A model generated the notes under the pieces. That model had not been told where the DNA came from. It worked only from the letters and a program-made list of their open reading frames with translations, and made no database searches. Made by a program: the position numbers and the translations under genes. Below are positions 53,472-62,065 of a stretch of 64,000 bases of DNA, one piece after another. Numbering within the stretch: the first letter of the stretch is position 1; every line of letters begins with the position of its first letter. The stretch comes from Nonomuraea coxensis DSM 45129. GTDB lineage: Bacteria > Actinomycetota > Actinomycetes > Streptosporangiales > Streptosporangiaceae. The stretch is taken from contig NZ_CP068985.1 in NCBI RefSeq assembly GCF_019397265.1, positions 3,762,501 to 3,826,500 of the forward strand. Reading direction: 5' to 3'.

Positions 53472-53495
53472 AACTCGAACAGTGATGTTCAAGTT
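53472..53495 (-). promoter_or_regulatory. TetR-type operator before the MFS gene
   Basis: Arms AACTCGAACA (53472-53481) and TGTTCAAGTT (53486-53495) with a 4-base spacer GTGA; one mismatch in ten. It lies 16 bases upstream of the MFS start codon, in the 108-bp gap after the tetR gene. The size and symmetry suit a TetR dimer. Confidence 0.75.
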
Positions 53496-53564
53496 AGCAC
53501 GCGGAACGATACCGGGGTACGGTTCGGGCAAGCCGGAGCCGACCCCCAGGGGCGTGCGGGCGGG

Positions 53565-54182
53565 TCAGGAGGAGGCGGGGGGCCCGGAGGTCAGGAGGGA
53601 CAGCATCGTGGTGGTCAGCACCCGCTCGACGTCCTCCGCCGGGAGCCGTCCGGCCTCCCGTTCCTGGGCGGCGCTGTGGATGATCGAGAAGAACGCGGTC
53701 ACCAGCCACGGCAGCGGCAGGTCCGTACGGAAGTCGCCGTCCCCGCGGCCCCGCTCGATCAGCCGCTCCACCCGCCGCAGCGGGCGCTCGTGATGCTCGC
53801 GGATGCGCTCGGTGGCCATGACCCGGTCGGCCGCCACGAACAGGCGCCGGTGCCGGTCGAGGATCTCCCACGCCGAGTGCAGCAGCGCCGCCATCGCCTC
53901 CGGCGCCGGTGCCTCGTCGAGCGCCGGGTCGTCGAGGACCTCGTCGGCCAGCCCGACCGCGTGCTCCAGCACCGCGTCCACCAGCGCCTCGCGGGACGGG
54001 AAGTGCCCGTACAGCGTCACCCGGCCCACCCCGGCCGCCTTCGCGATGTCGGCGACGCTCGCCGCCGGGTCGGCGCTGAGCAGCCGGGTGGCGGCCTCCA
54101 GGATGGCGGCGATGTTGCGCTCGGCGTCGGCCCGCCGGGCGGGCACGGGCTGTCGGGGCGCGGTCCTCACCATGCGCACCAC
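53565..54182 (-). CDS. TetR-family transcriptional regulator
   Basis: 205 aa. N-terminal helix-turn-helix ILEAATRLLSADPAASVADIAKAAGVGRVTLYGHFPSREALVDAV (residues about 26-70). The C-terminal ligand domain is not recognised further. An internal ATG at 54173 is a possible alternative start. It is upstream of the MFS exporter on the same strand, with its probable operator between them. Confidence 0.9.
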   Translation of the reverse strand: MVRMVRTAPRQPVPARRADAERNIAAILEAATRLLSADPAASVADIAKAAGVGRVTLYGHFPSREALVDAVLEHAVGLADEVLDDPALDEAPAPEAMAALLHSAWEILDRHRRLFVAADRVMATERIREHHERPLRRVERLIERGRGDGDFRTDLPLPWLVTAFFSIIHSAAQEREAGRLPAEDVERVLTTTMLSLLTSGPPASS

Positions 54183-54227
54183 CCTACGACGCCGCCCGCC
54201 CGCGGCCCGGCGACACGCTCGCGCGGG

Positions 54228-54674
54228 TCAGAGCTGGAGGGCGTGGTCGACCAGGCACTGCAGGGTGACCGCGCCCGTCAGCCGCCCGTCGGCGTCCACG
54301 ACCGCCACGAGCGGGCTGTGCGTACGGGCCATCAGCGCGGCCAGCTCCAGCACGGTCGCCTTCTGGTCGGTGATGGGCAGCTCGCGGGGCTGCGCGGGCA
54401 GGCACTCGCGGACCGTGCGCTCGCCCAGCCGGCGCAGGAACAGGTCGGCGTGGGCCTCGTCCACCACCCGCGCCAGCGCCGGGTCGTCCTGGCAGTACGG
54501 CGGCACCGCCAGACGCAGCACCTGGGTGCCGGGCAGGATGCTGATCGGCCTGCCGTCGCCGTCGGTGAGGATGAGGCCCGGCAGGTCGCGGTCGGCCAGC
54601 AGCCTGGCCGCCTCCAGCGCCGGGGTGTCCGGGGTGACCGTCGGGAAGTCGACGGCGAGATCCTGTGCACGCAT
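54228..54674 (-). CDS. CBS-domain protein
   Basis: 148 aa with two CBS motifs (about 5-60 and 95-148): FPTVTPDTPALEAARLLADRDLPGLILTDGDGRP and ATVLELAALMARTHSPLVAVVDADGRLTGAVTLQCL. Such pairs bind adenine nucleotides and regulate a partner. It lies 51 bases downstream of ktrA on the same strand and may tune potassium uptake or be independent. Confidence 0.85.
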   Translation of the reverse strand: MRAQDLAVDFPTVTPDTPALEAARLLADRDLPGLILTDGDGRPISILPGTQVLRLAVPPYCQDDPALARVVDEAHADLFLRRLGERTVRECLPAQPRELPITDQKATVLELAALMARTHSPLVAVVDADGRLTGAVTLQCLVDHALQL

Positions 54675-54725
54675 CGGTGTCCTCCGCCCGAATCCTAGCC
54701 AACCCGATCCTGGCCGGCGCGCCGG

Positions 54726-55388
54726 TCACGGCAGGTCGGCGAAGCGCTCGACCTCCTCGGTCCGCCCCGACACGAGGATGACGTCGCCGTAGGACAGCTC
54801 GGTCTCGGCGGTCGCGTACGTGAACGCCTCGCCCGGCGGCTTGACCGCGACGATCGTGACGCCGCGCTTGCGCCGCAGGTTGGACTCGCCGAGCGGCACG
54901 CCCACGTACTCCTTCGGCGGCTTGATCTTGGCGAGCGCGAAGTCCCCGTCGACCTGCATGAAGTCCAGCATCCGGCCGCTGACCAGGTGAGCGACCCGCT
55001 CGCCCATGTCGTGCTCGGGGAAGACGACGTGGTGGGCGCCGATCCGGTCGAGGATGCGGCCGTGCTGGGAGCTGACGGCCTTGGCCCAGATGTCGTCGAT
55101 CTCCAGCTCGACCAGCAGCGACGTGGTGAGGATGCTGGCCTCGATGTCGCTGCCGACCGCCACCACCGCCCGGTAGAAGTCGGGGACGCCGAGCTGGCGC
55201 AGCGCCTCCATGTCGGTGGCGTCGGCGGTGGCGATCTGCGTGATCTGCCCGGCCAGCGCTTGCGTGATCTTGGGCCGGTGGTCGATGGCGAGGACCTCGG
55301 TGCCGCGCCTGGTCAGCCCGAGCGCCAGCGCGGTGCCGAACCGGCCCAGCCCGATGACCACGACGGGGTTGCTCTTGTTGTCAGCCAA
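54726..55388 (-). CDS. ktrA: KtrA/TrkA-type regulatory subunit of potassium uptake
   Basis: 220 aa with one RCK unit: an N-terminal Rossmann domain (VVVIGLGRFGTALALGL, AIDHRP) that binds nucleotide, and RCK_C at about 135-218. The size fits KtrA rather than the double-unit TrkA. It gates the KtrB pore as a peripheral ring. Its start lies 8 bases inside the end of ktrB, so they are translationally coupled. Confidence 0.92.
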   Translation of the reverse strand: MADNKSNPVVVIGLGRFGTALALGLTRRGTEVLAIDHRPKITQALAGQITQIATADATDMEALRQLGVPDFYRAVVAVGSDIEASILTTSLLVELEIDDIWAKAVSSQHGRILDRIGAHHVVFPEHDMGERVAHLVSGRMLDFMQVDGDFALAKIKPPKEYVGVPLGESNLRRKRGVTIVAVKPPGEAFTYATAETELSYGDVILVSGRTEEVERFADLP

Positions 55389-56733
55389 CGATGACTCGCT
55401 CCTCCGGAAGCTCGTAACGGCGGGTCCGCCGGTTGAGCGCCAGCGCGGAGCCCAGGGTGAGCGGCCCGATGCGGCCGATGAACATCAGCACGGCGAGCAG
55501 CGTGTGCCCGGCGGTGCCGAGGTCGGCGGTGATGCCGGTGGACAGCCCGGTCGTGCCGAAGGCCGAGATGACCTCGAACAATACCTGGTCGAGCCCGTAG
55601 GGGGTGAGCGCGAGCAGCACGTACGTCGAGATCGCCACCAGCGTGACCCCCAGCACCGTGATCGTGACGACCTGGCGCTGCGTGGTCTCCGGCAGCCGCC
55701 GCCGGCCGATGTTGACCCGGCTCTCGCCCCGCATCTCGGTCCAGACGATGAAGGCCAGCATGCCGAACGTGGTCACCTTGATGCCGCCCGCAGTGCCGGC
55801 GCTGCCGCCGCCGATGAACATCAGCAGGTCGGTCGCCAGCCAGCTCGACGGGTACATCTGCGCGACGTCCAGCACGTTGAACCCGGCCGAGCGCGGCATG
55901 ACGGCGGTGAAGAAGGCGGCCATCAGCTTGTTGCCGTCGTCGAGCCCGCCGAGGGTGGCGGGGTTGCGCCACTCGGTGGCGAGGAAGACGAGGGTGCCGA
56001 ACGTCAGCAGGATGACGCTGGTGCCGACGGTGATCCTGGTCAGCACCGTCCACTTGCTCGGCTGCCGCCAGAGGCGGGCCAGCTCGAACACCACCGGGAA
56101 CCCCAGCCCGCCGACGATGGCCGCGATCGCGATCGTCATGCAGATCCACGGGTCGGCGACGAAGCGCATGAGGCTGTCGGGCCACAGCGCGAACCCGGCG
56201 CTGTTGAACGCCGTGACCCCGTGGAAGACGCCCAGGTAGAGCGCACGGCCGAAGGACTCGCCGTAGCCCAGCACGAACCGGCCGGTGAGGACGGCGGCGG
56301 CCACCGCCTCGCAGCTGAGGCTGAAGACCACCACCTTCAGCACGAGCCTGCGCACGTCGCTCATGCTGAGCGACTTGGTCTCCGTCTGGGCGGCGATCCT
56401 GGCGCGCAGCCCCAGGCGGCCCGACACGAGCAGGGTGAAGACCGTGGCCATCGTCATGATCCCGAGGCCGCCCACCTGGGCCAGCCCGGCGATGACCACC
56501 TCGCCGAACACCGACCAGTGCGCCTCGGTGTCGACCAGCACCAGCCCCGTCACGCAGACGGCCGAGGCGGCCGTGAACAGGGCGTTCAGCCATCCGGTGG
56601 ACACGCCCTCGGCGGTGGCGGCGGGCAGCGACAGCAGCAGGGTCCCGATCCCGATCGCCGTGGCGAAGCCGGCGGCCACGACCTGGGCCGGGTGCTGGAA
56701 CCGCGCTAACAGCGTCGATGTCGCGAGCATCAT
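55381..56733 (-). CDS. ktrB: KtrB/TrkH-family potassium channel subunit
   Basis: 450-aa membrane protein with four M1-P-M2 repeats; Gly-containing filter segments are seen in AVCVTGLVLVDT, FNSAGFALWPDS, PRSAGFNVLD and FGTTGLSTGIT. It conducts K+ (with Na+ in some members) under KtrA control. Start MMLATSTLLA at 56733 lies downstream of a roughly 100-base leader that holds the conserved 19-nt hairpin shared with the ArsB/NhaD-type gene. Confidence 0.92.
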   Translation of the reverse strand: MMLATSTLLARFQHPAQVVAAGFATAIGIGTLLLSLPAATAEGVSTGWLNALFTAASAVCVTGLVLVDTEAHWSVFGEVVIAGLAQVGGLGIMTMATVFTLLVSGRLGLRARIAAQTETKSLSMSDVRRLVLKVVVFSLSCEAVAAAVLTGRFVLGYGESFGRALYLGVFHGVTAFNSAGFALWPDSLMRFVADPWICMTIAIAAIVGGLGFPVVFELARLWRQPSKWTVLTRITVGTSVILLTFGTLVFLATEWRNPATLGGLDDGNKLMAAFFTAVMPRSAGFNVLDVAQMYPSSWLATDLLMFIGGGSAGTAGGIKVTTFGMLAFIVWTEMRGESRVNIGRRRLPETTQRQVVTITVLGVTLVAISTYVLLALTPYGLDQVLFEVISAFGTTGLSTGITADLGTAGHTLLAVLMFIGRIGPLTLGSALALNRRTRRYELPEERVIVG

Positions 56734-56769
56734 CGATCGCCGCCATCACTCCAGCGCATCGCGCAACAC

Positions 56770-56866
56770 CCTCCGGGACACTCGGCCGCCGATCCAAAGC
56801 CGACCAGACTTCCCGGCTCACCGCGCCCCACCATACCCCGCGTGCGCGCGGGCGTGTCGCGGACCG
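56770..56866 (-). ncRNA. Candidate structured leader (riboswitch-like) before ktrB
   Basis: Read on the minus strand: GACACG (-35-like), a 17-base spacer and TATGGT (-10-like) place the transcript start near 56826. Then follow GCCGGGAAGTCTGGTCGGC (56799-56817), identical to the element at 42744-42762, a hairpin with GGATCGG...CCGAGTGTCC, and a GC stretch. Both leaders share a GTCC tract after the second hairpin. The ligand is unknown; potassium genes of other bacteria carry c-di-AMP (ydaO) riboswitches, but this sequence does not match that core. Confidence 0.5.
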
Positions 56867-56890
56867 GCGCAACCACCTGGGAGAGCCCGC

Positions 56891-57223
56891 TCACTTGAGG
56901 GGGTCGTGGCCCCAGTTCATCAGCGAGTACCGCCACCGCGTCTCCCTGACGTCCCCCGAAGGTCGCTGGGCGAGGTGGCGGTGCACGTACCCGATGACCT
57001 TCCTCATGTGGGCGTAGTCGTCGTCGCCCCAGCCGGACTTCCCGCGGCGCAGCAGCGCGACGATGCGGCGGCCGGACTCGTGGCCGGTCGACTCGGCCGC
57101 GCCGTCCTCCTTCTGCCCGACCGACCTCGACTCCTCCGTGGCGAGCCAGCGCTCCAGCTCCTGGGCCGTCATGTTCACGGCCCGGCCGAACTCGGCGGCG
57201 ATCTCGTGACGGTCGCCGCTCAC
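56891..57223 (-). CDS. DUF3140 domain-containing protein
   Basis: 110 aa from GTG 57223. The whole protein is the DUF3140 family: EFGRAVNMTAQELERWLATEESRSVG, then HESGRRIVALLR and the C-terminal RETRWRYSLMNWGHDPLK. Function unknown. The start overlaps the HVA1 gene stop by 4 bases (GTGA), so they are co-translated. Confidence 0.85.
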   Translation of the reverse strand: MSGDRHEIAAEFGRAVNMTAQELERWLATEESRSVGQKEDGAAESTGHESGRRIVALLRRGKSGWGDDDYAHMRKVIGYVHRHLAQRPSGDVRETRWRYSLMNWGHDPLK

Positions 57224-57459
57224 TTCTTCTTCCGCTTCTTCAGCGCCGACGCCTTGTGCACGGCCTCGCCGCCGCTCTTGTCGCTGCGGACCACGTACTG
57301 GGGCTCCTCGGGGGAGGCGGCGACGGTGCGGCCGGCGGCCTTCGTCCGTTTGGTGATCTTCTTCTTCACCTCGCCCTCGGCGGTGCCGCCGTGGCTGCGC
57401 CAGGTCACCTGGTCGCCCTTGGCGAGCGGGTCCTTCTTCTTGTCGTCCTTCTTCGGCAT
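57220..57459 (-). CDS. HVA1/DUF2945-family basic protein
   Basis: 79 aa, very Lys-rich. KGDQVTWRSHGGTAEGEVKKKITKRTK and EPQYVVRSDKSGGEAVHKASALKKR match the HVA1 (hypervariable A1) family with an SH3/Tudor-like fold. The basic character suggests nucleic-acid binding. It is paired with DUF3140, an arrangement I have seen near stress and DNA-repair genes in actinobacteria. Confidence 0.85.
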   Translation of the reverse strand: MPKKDDKKKDPLAKGDQVTWRSHGGTAEGEVKKKITKRTKAAGRTVAASPEEPQYVVRSDKSGGEAVHKASALKKRKKK

Positions 57460-57515
57460 GCACCTGCGGCTACCCGGGCCCGGGAGGGATAACCGCAGGT
57501 CAGCGCCGCCCTTCG

Positions 57516-58670
57516 CTAGCTCCGCCCGCCGAGGAACGCGCGCAGCTCGGCCACGAGCAGGTCCGGGGCCTCCAGCGCCGCGAAGTGGCCGCCGCGGTCG
57601 AACTCCGACCAGCGCACGATGTTGTGCACCGGCTCGGCCAGCGGCCGGACCGAGAAGTCGGTCGGGAAGACCGCCACGCCCGTCGGCACCGTCCCGCGTG
57701 GCCGCGGCGCCCACCCGGCGGCGTCGTTGAAGCGCTCGTAGTAGGTGTGCGCGGCCGGGCCCGCCGTCTCGGTGAACCAGTAGACGCTCACGTCGGTCAG
57801 GATGCGGTCGCGGTCCACGGCGTCCTCGGGCAGCTTGGCCGCCGGGTCCGTCCAGTCCTTGAACTTCTCCACGATCCAGGCGAGCTGCCCGGCGGGGGAG
57901 TCGTGCAGCGCCGCCGCGATCGTCTGGGGGCGGGTTCCCTGCAGGTTCATGTACGCGCCCAGCTTCTCCCGCCACTCCTCCATCCCGGCCAGCCTGGCCC
58001 GCTCGGCATCGGTGAGCGCGCCCATGATCGCGGGGTCGCCGTTCGGGAACGTGAGCAGCGCGTTGACGTGCACGCCGATGACGCGCTCCGGCGCGGCCCG
58101 GCCGATCAGCGGCGCGATGAAGGCGCCGACGTCGCCGCCCTGCACGCCGTAGCGGTCGTAGCCGAGCCGGTCCATGAGCGCGGCCAGCGCGGCGGCGGTG
58201 CGGCCGTCGGTCCACCCGGTGCCCGGCAGCGGGCCGGAGAACCCGTAGCCGGGCAGCGACGGGATCACCAGGTGGAAGGCGTCGGCCGCGGCGCCCCCGT
58301 GCGCGACCGGGTCGGTGAGCGGCCCGATGACGTCCAGGAACTCCACCACCGATCCCGGCCAGCCGTGCAGGAGCAGCAGCGGCGTGGCCCCCGGCACGGC
58401 CGAGCGCACGTGCAGGAAGTGCACGTTCGCGCCGTCGATCGTGGTGGTGAACTGTGGGAAGGCGTTGAGCGCCGCCTCCTGGGCGCGCCAGTCGAAGCCG
58501 TCGGCCCAGTACGCGGCCAGCTCCCGCAGGTAGCCGGTCGGCACGCCGCGCTCCCATCCGGTGCCGGGCAGCTCGGGCGCCCAGCGGGTGCGGTGCAGGC
58601 GCTCGCGCAGGTCGTCGAGGGCGGCTTGGGGGATGTCGATGCGGTACGGCGCGATGCGCGATGTCTCCAT
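57516..58670 (-). CDS. Epoxide hydrolase (alpha/beta hydrolase, EHN domain)
   Basis: 384 aa. N-terminal EHN domain ([25 protein letters not shown]); oxyanion [14 protein letters not shown]; nucleophile Asp in [13 protein letters not shown] (about residue 183); catalytic His in [10 protein letters not shown] (about 362). Converts epoxides to diols; the natural substrate is unknown. ATG 58670 chosen. It is divergent from a WYL regulator with 63 bases between them, so that regulator probably controls it. Confidence 0.92.
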   Translation of the reverse strand: METSRIAPYRIDIPQAALDDLRERLHRTRWAPELPGTGWERGVPTGYLRELAAYWADGFDWRAQEAALNAFPQFTTTIDGANVHFLHVRSAVPGATPLLLLHGWPGSVVEFLDVIGPLTDPVAHGGAAADAFHLVIPSLPGYGFSGPLPGTGWTDGRTAAALAALMDRLGYDRYGVQGGDVGAFIAPLIGRAAPERVIGVHVNALLTFPNGDPAIMGALTDAERARLAGMEEWREKLGAYMNLQGTRPQTIAAALHDSPAGQLAWIVEKFKDWTDPAAKLPEDAVDRDRILTDVSVYWFTETAGPAAHTYYERFNDAAGWAPRPRGTVPTGVAVFPTDFSVRPLAEPVHNIVRWSEFDRGGHFAALEAPDLLVAELRAFLGGRS

Positions 58671-58733
58671 GCCGAACACGCTAGGAGGAATAGGTGACAG
58701 GTTCCGGCACCATTGCGGGGCAGAATGGCGGCC

Positions 58734-59708
58734 ATGCTGGAGACCTCGGCCCGACTGCTCCGCCTGCTGTCCCTCCTCCAGTCCAGGGCCGACTGGACCG
58801 GCGCCGAGCTGGCCGGCCGGCTCGGCGTGGGACTGCGCACGGTCCGGCGCGACGTCGAGCGCCTGCGCGAGCTCGGCTACCCGGTGGACGCCACCCCGGG
58901 TGTGGCCGGCGGCTACCGGCTGGGCGTGGGCGCCGCGCTGCCGCCGCTGCTGCTCGACGACGAGGAGGCGGTGGCCGTCGCGATCAGCCTGCGCACCGCC
59001 GCCACGGGCAGCGTCGCCGGACTGGAGGAGGCCGCGCTGCGGGCGCTGGCCAAGCTGCGGCAGGTGCTGCCGTCGCGGCTGCGGCACCGGGTGTCGGCGT
59101 TCGAGGCCGCGACCGTCCCGCTGGCCGGCGCCGCCGCCCCCGGGGTCGGCGCGGACCTGCTCACCGCCGTCGCCGCCGCCTGCCGCGACCACCGGCGGCT
59201 CCGGCTGCGCTACCGGGGCCGCGACGGGACGAGCGAGCGGGAGGTGGAGCCGCACCGGCTGGTCCACACGCCGCGCCGCTGGTACCTGCTGGCGTGGGAC
59301 CTCGGCCGGGGCGACTGGCGGACGTTCAGGATGGACCGCGTCGAGGAACTGCCCGGCCTGCCCGGCGCCCGGTTCACGCCGCGCACGCCGCCGGAGGAGG
59401 ACGTGGCGGCGTACGTCTCGCGCGGCATCACCTCGGCCCCCTACCGCCACCAGGCCCGGATCCTCTTCCACGCCCCGTTCGCCGCCGTCGCCCCCCACAC
59501 CTCGGCGGGCGCGGGGCGGCTGGAGCCGGTGGACGGCGAGCGCTGCCTGTTCACGGCCGGCGCCGGCTCCCTGGACGAGCTGGCCGCGTACGTCGCCGCC
59601 AAGGGCTTCGACTTCGAGGTGCTCGACCCGCCCGAACTGGCGGCCACCCTCCGCGCCCTCGCCGCCCGCCTCCACCGCGCCGCCGACCGCTCAGCGGAAC
59701 AACCATGA
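58734..59708 (+). CDS. WYL-domain transcriptional regulator (YafY type)
   Basis: 324 aa. N-terminal winged helix [47 protein letters not shown]; the WYL domain is at about 140-215 (the W-Y-L itself appears as [10 protein letters not shown]), then a WCX domain to the end. Earlier Met codons at 58725 or a TTG at 58713 are possible starts. Likely binds the shared promoter region and responds to a small ligand. Divergent from the epoxide hydrolase. Confidence 0.9.
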   Translation: MLETSARLLRLLSLLQSRADWTGAELAGRLGVGLRTVRRDVERLRELGYPVDATPGVAGGYRLGVGAALPPLLLDDEEAVAVAISLRTAATGSVAGLEEAALRALAKLRQVLPSRLRHRVSAFEAATVPLAGAAAPGVGADLLTAVAAACRDHRRLRLRYRGRDGTSEREVEPHRLVHTPRRWYLLAWDLGRGDWRTFRMDRVEELPGLPGARFTPRTPPEEDVAAYVSRGITSAPYRHQARILFHAPFAAVAPHTSAGAGRLEPVDGERCLFTAGAGSLDELAAYVAAKGFDFEVLDPPELAATLRALAARLHRAADRSAEQP

Positions 59709-59733
59709 TCTGTGGCACAGATCTGTGGCACAG
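59708..59733. repeat. Tandem 13-bp repeat with nested palindrome
   Basis: ATCTGTGGCACAG occurs at 59708-59720 and 59721-59733. The junction creates the perfect palindrome CACAGATCTGTG (59716-59727). It begins at the WYL stop codon. Function unknown. Confidence 0.7.
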
Positions 59734-59775
59734 TCGCCCTCATGTCCGACGAATCCGACCTGCCGATGACCCGTC

Positions 59776-59874
59776 GTGGCGTGGCTGTTCGGCGACGGCG
59801 AGACCGCCGGACGGATCCTCGCCGCCAGGACCCCCGCCGAGGCCAAGAACCTCGACCGCCTCGTACGCGGCTAG
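59776..59874 (+). pseudogene. NADAR-family gene fragment
   Basis: 33 codons ending in TAG read VAWLFGDGETAGRILAAR and then TPAEAKNLDRLVRG. This resembles the middle of NADAR (YbiA-like ADP-ribose/N-glycosidase) proteins, where (M)FGD-x-ETA-x-x-ILAA-x-x-P-x-EAK-x-LGR-x-VRG is conserved. The parts before and after are missing or out of frame. It is a remnant, not a gene. Confidence 0.5.
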
Positions 59875-59875
59875 G

Positions 59876-62053
59876 TCAGGTCTCCGCCGCCGGGGTCTCC
59901 AGGGTCAGGGAGAGGCGGCGGGCGAGGCCGGTGTTGCGGCGGGAGCCGACGCGGTGGACGGCCAGCTCCAGCGCCTCGCGCTGCCCCACCAGCACCACCC
60001 ACGCCCTGGCCCGGGTGACCAGGGTGTAGAGGAGTTTGCGGCGCAGCATGATGCCGCCGGACTCGGCGACGATCGGGGCCACCACGAACGGGTATTCGCT
60101 GCCCTGCGAGCGGTGCACGCTGATCGCGTAGGCGTGGGTGAGGTCGTCGAGCTCGTCGAAGCCGTAGGCGACGCTCTCGCCGTCGTCGGTGCGTACGGTG
60201 ACCGTGCGTTCGGCCGGGGTCACGGCCGTCACCGTGCCGGTCTCGCCGTTGAAGACGCCCTTGTCGTAGTTGTTGCGGATCGGCATGACGCGGTCGCCGA
60301 CCCGGAACACGGTGGCCCCCGACCAGTGCTCGGGCTTGTCGTCGGCGGCCGGGTTGAGCCGGTCCTGGATGAGCCGGCCGAGCGCGGTGGCGCCGGTCTC
60401 GCCCTTGCGCATCGGGCACAGCACCTGCACCTGGCCCGGCTCGACGCCCTGCTTGCGGGGGATCGCGACCATGGCGAGGTGGGCGACCCGCTGGGCGACC
60501 TTCTCGGGGTCGTCGAGCTCCTCGAACCAGAAGCCGCCGCGGCCCGGCGTGACCGGCATGCGGCCGGCGCGGATGCGGTGGGCCGCCTCGACGATGCCGC
60601 TGCCGCCCGCCTGCCGGAAGACGTGGGTGAGCTGGACGCGCGGGACGGCGGGCACCCGCAGCAGGTCGGCCAGCACGTCGCCGGGGCCGATGCTGGGGAG
60701 CTGGTCGCTGTCGCCGATGAGCAGCAGGTGGCTGCCGGACGGGACGGCCGCCACCAGCCGGGTGGCCAGGTGCAGGTCGAGCATGGACGCCTCGTCCACC
60801 ACGATGAGGTCGGCCCGCGAGGGCCGCTCGTCGAACAGCGTGCCGGGCTCGGGGTCGGGCTGCTGGGCCAGCATGCGGTGGACGGTCATCGCCGGCAGCC
60901 GGGTCAGCTCCGACAGCCGCTTGGCCGCCTTGCCGGTCGGCGCGGTGAGCGTGACCGTGCCGCCCGCCTGCCGCACGGCGGTCGCGATCGCCCGGACCGT
61001 GTGGCTCTTGCCCACCCCCGGCCCGCCGGTGATCACGGAGACGGTGCTGGTCAGCGCCATGGTGACGGCCGCCCGCTGGTCGTCGTGGAGCGAGTCGTCC
61101 TCGCGGAAGGCGCGCAGCGGCAGCGTCGAGCGGGCCCGCAGCAGCCGGGCGAGCTGCGTGGCCAGCGCCTGCTCGCGGGCCTGCACGTGCTTGGCGTAGG
61201 CCACGAGCTGACCCGGCTGCGCGGGCGAGGTCTCCACCGCCAGGCGGCGCTCGGCGACCAGCGCGTCGAGCTGCGGGCGCACCAGGTCCTGGTCCTGCTC
61301 GATCAGCTCGGCCGTCTCCCGCACCAGCGCGGCGACCGGGAGGTAGCAGTGGCCGTCGCGGCTCCCGGCCGCCTCCAGCCGGTCGAGCAGCGCCGCCCTG
61401 ACCCGCTGCGGGCTGCGCTCGGGCACCCCCGACTGCAGCGCGATGCGGTCGGCCACCCGGAACGCGATGCCCCGCACCCGCCCGATCAGCCGGTAGGGGT
61501 CGGTCGCCAGCACCTCGTCGGCGTCCCCGCCGAACGCCTGGTAGATCTTGGCCGCCAGCAGCGGGCTCACCCCGAGCCCCTGCAACGTCACCATCAGCGC
61601 GGCGATCGCCTTCTGCTCCCGCCACGCCTCCACGATCTGCGCCTGCCGCAGCGGCCCGATGTTGACCACCTCGGTCAGCCGCTCGGGCTCGGCGTCGATC
61701 ACCTTGAGCGTGGCCTCGCCGAAGTGCTCGACGATCGCGTGCGCCAGCCGCGGCCCGATGCCCCTGACCAGGCCCGAGCCGAGGTAGATGCGGATGGCCC
61801 GCACCGACGACGGCGTGACGCGCTCGCACCCGGACACCGCGAAGCGCCGCCCGTGGCGGGCGTGCCTGCCCCACTCGCCGTGCAGGCGCAGCGTCTCGCC
61901 CGGCTGGACGCCGGCCAGCGCCCGCCCGGTCGCCACGAAGTCGGGCACGCCGTCGGCGCTCATGCGCGCGACGGTGTAAGCGTCCTCGCGGACGTAGACG
62001 AGCTGCTCGACCGACGCCTCCACAGGGACGATCCAACCATCCCGTACCGACAA
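59876..62053 (-). CDS. recD2: RecD2-type ATP-dependent DNA helicase
   Basis: 725 aa SF1B 5'-3' helicase. An N-terminal OB-like and helix-hairpin-helix part (GLVRGIGPRLAHAIVEHFGE) precedes the motor. Walker A ITGGPGVGKSHTV near residue 345; motif II VVDEASMLD near 425; motif III LIGDSDQLPSIGPGDVLAD; motif VI near AISVHRSQGSEYPFVV and TLVTRARAWVVLVG. Acts in DNA repair without RecBC. Independent of neighbours; 13 bases before the ackA stop, both on minus. Confidence 0.93.
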   Translation of the reverse strand: MSVRDGWIVPVEASVEQLVYVREDAYTVARMSADGVPDFVATGRALAGVQPGETLRLHGEWGRHARHGRRFAVSGCERVTPSSVRAIRIYLGSGLVRGIGPRLAHAIVEHFGEATLKVIDAEPERLTEVVNIGPLRQAQIVEAWREQKAIAALMVTLQGLGVSPLLAAKIYQAFGGDADEVLATDPYRLIGRVRGIAFRVADRIALQSGVPERSPQRVRAALLDRLEAAGSRDGHCYLPVAALVRETAELIEQDQDLVRPQLDALVAERRLAVETSPAQPGQLVAYAKHVQAREQALATQLARLLRARSTLPLRAFREDDSLHDDQRAAVTMALTSTVSVITGGPGVGKSHTVRAIATAVRQAGGTVTLTAPTGKAAKRLSELTRLPAMTVHRMLAQQPDPEPGTLFDERPSRADLIVVDEASMLDLHLATRLVAAVPSGSHLLLIGDSDQLPSIGPGDVLADLLRVPAVPRVQLTHVFRQAGGSGIVEAAHRIRAGRMPVTPGRGGFWFEELDDPEKVAQRVAHLAMVAIPRKQGVEPGQVQVLCPMRKGETGATALGRLIQDRLNPAADDKPEHWSGATVFRVGDRVMPIRNNYDKGVFNGETGTVTAVTPAERTVTVRTDDGESVAYGFDELDDLTHAYAISVHRSQGSEYPFVVAPIVAESGGIMLRRKLLYTLVTRARAWVVLVGQREALELAVHRVGSRRNTGLARRLSLTLETPAAET

Positions 62054-62065
62054 ACCCCCAGCGGG

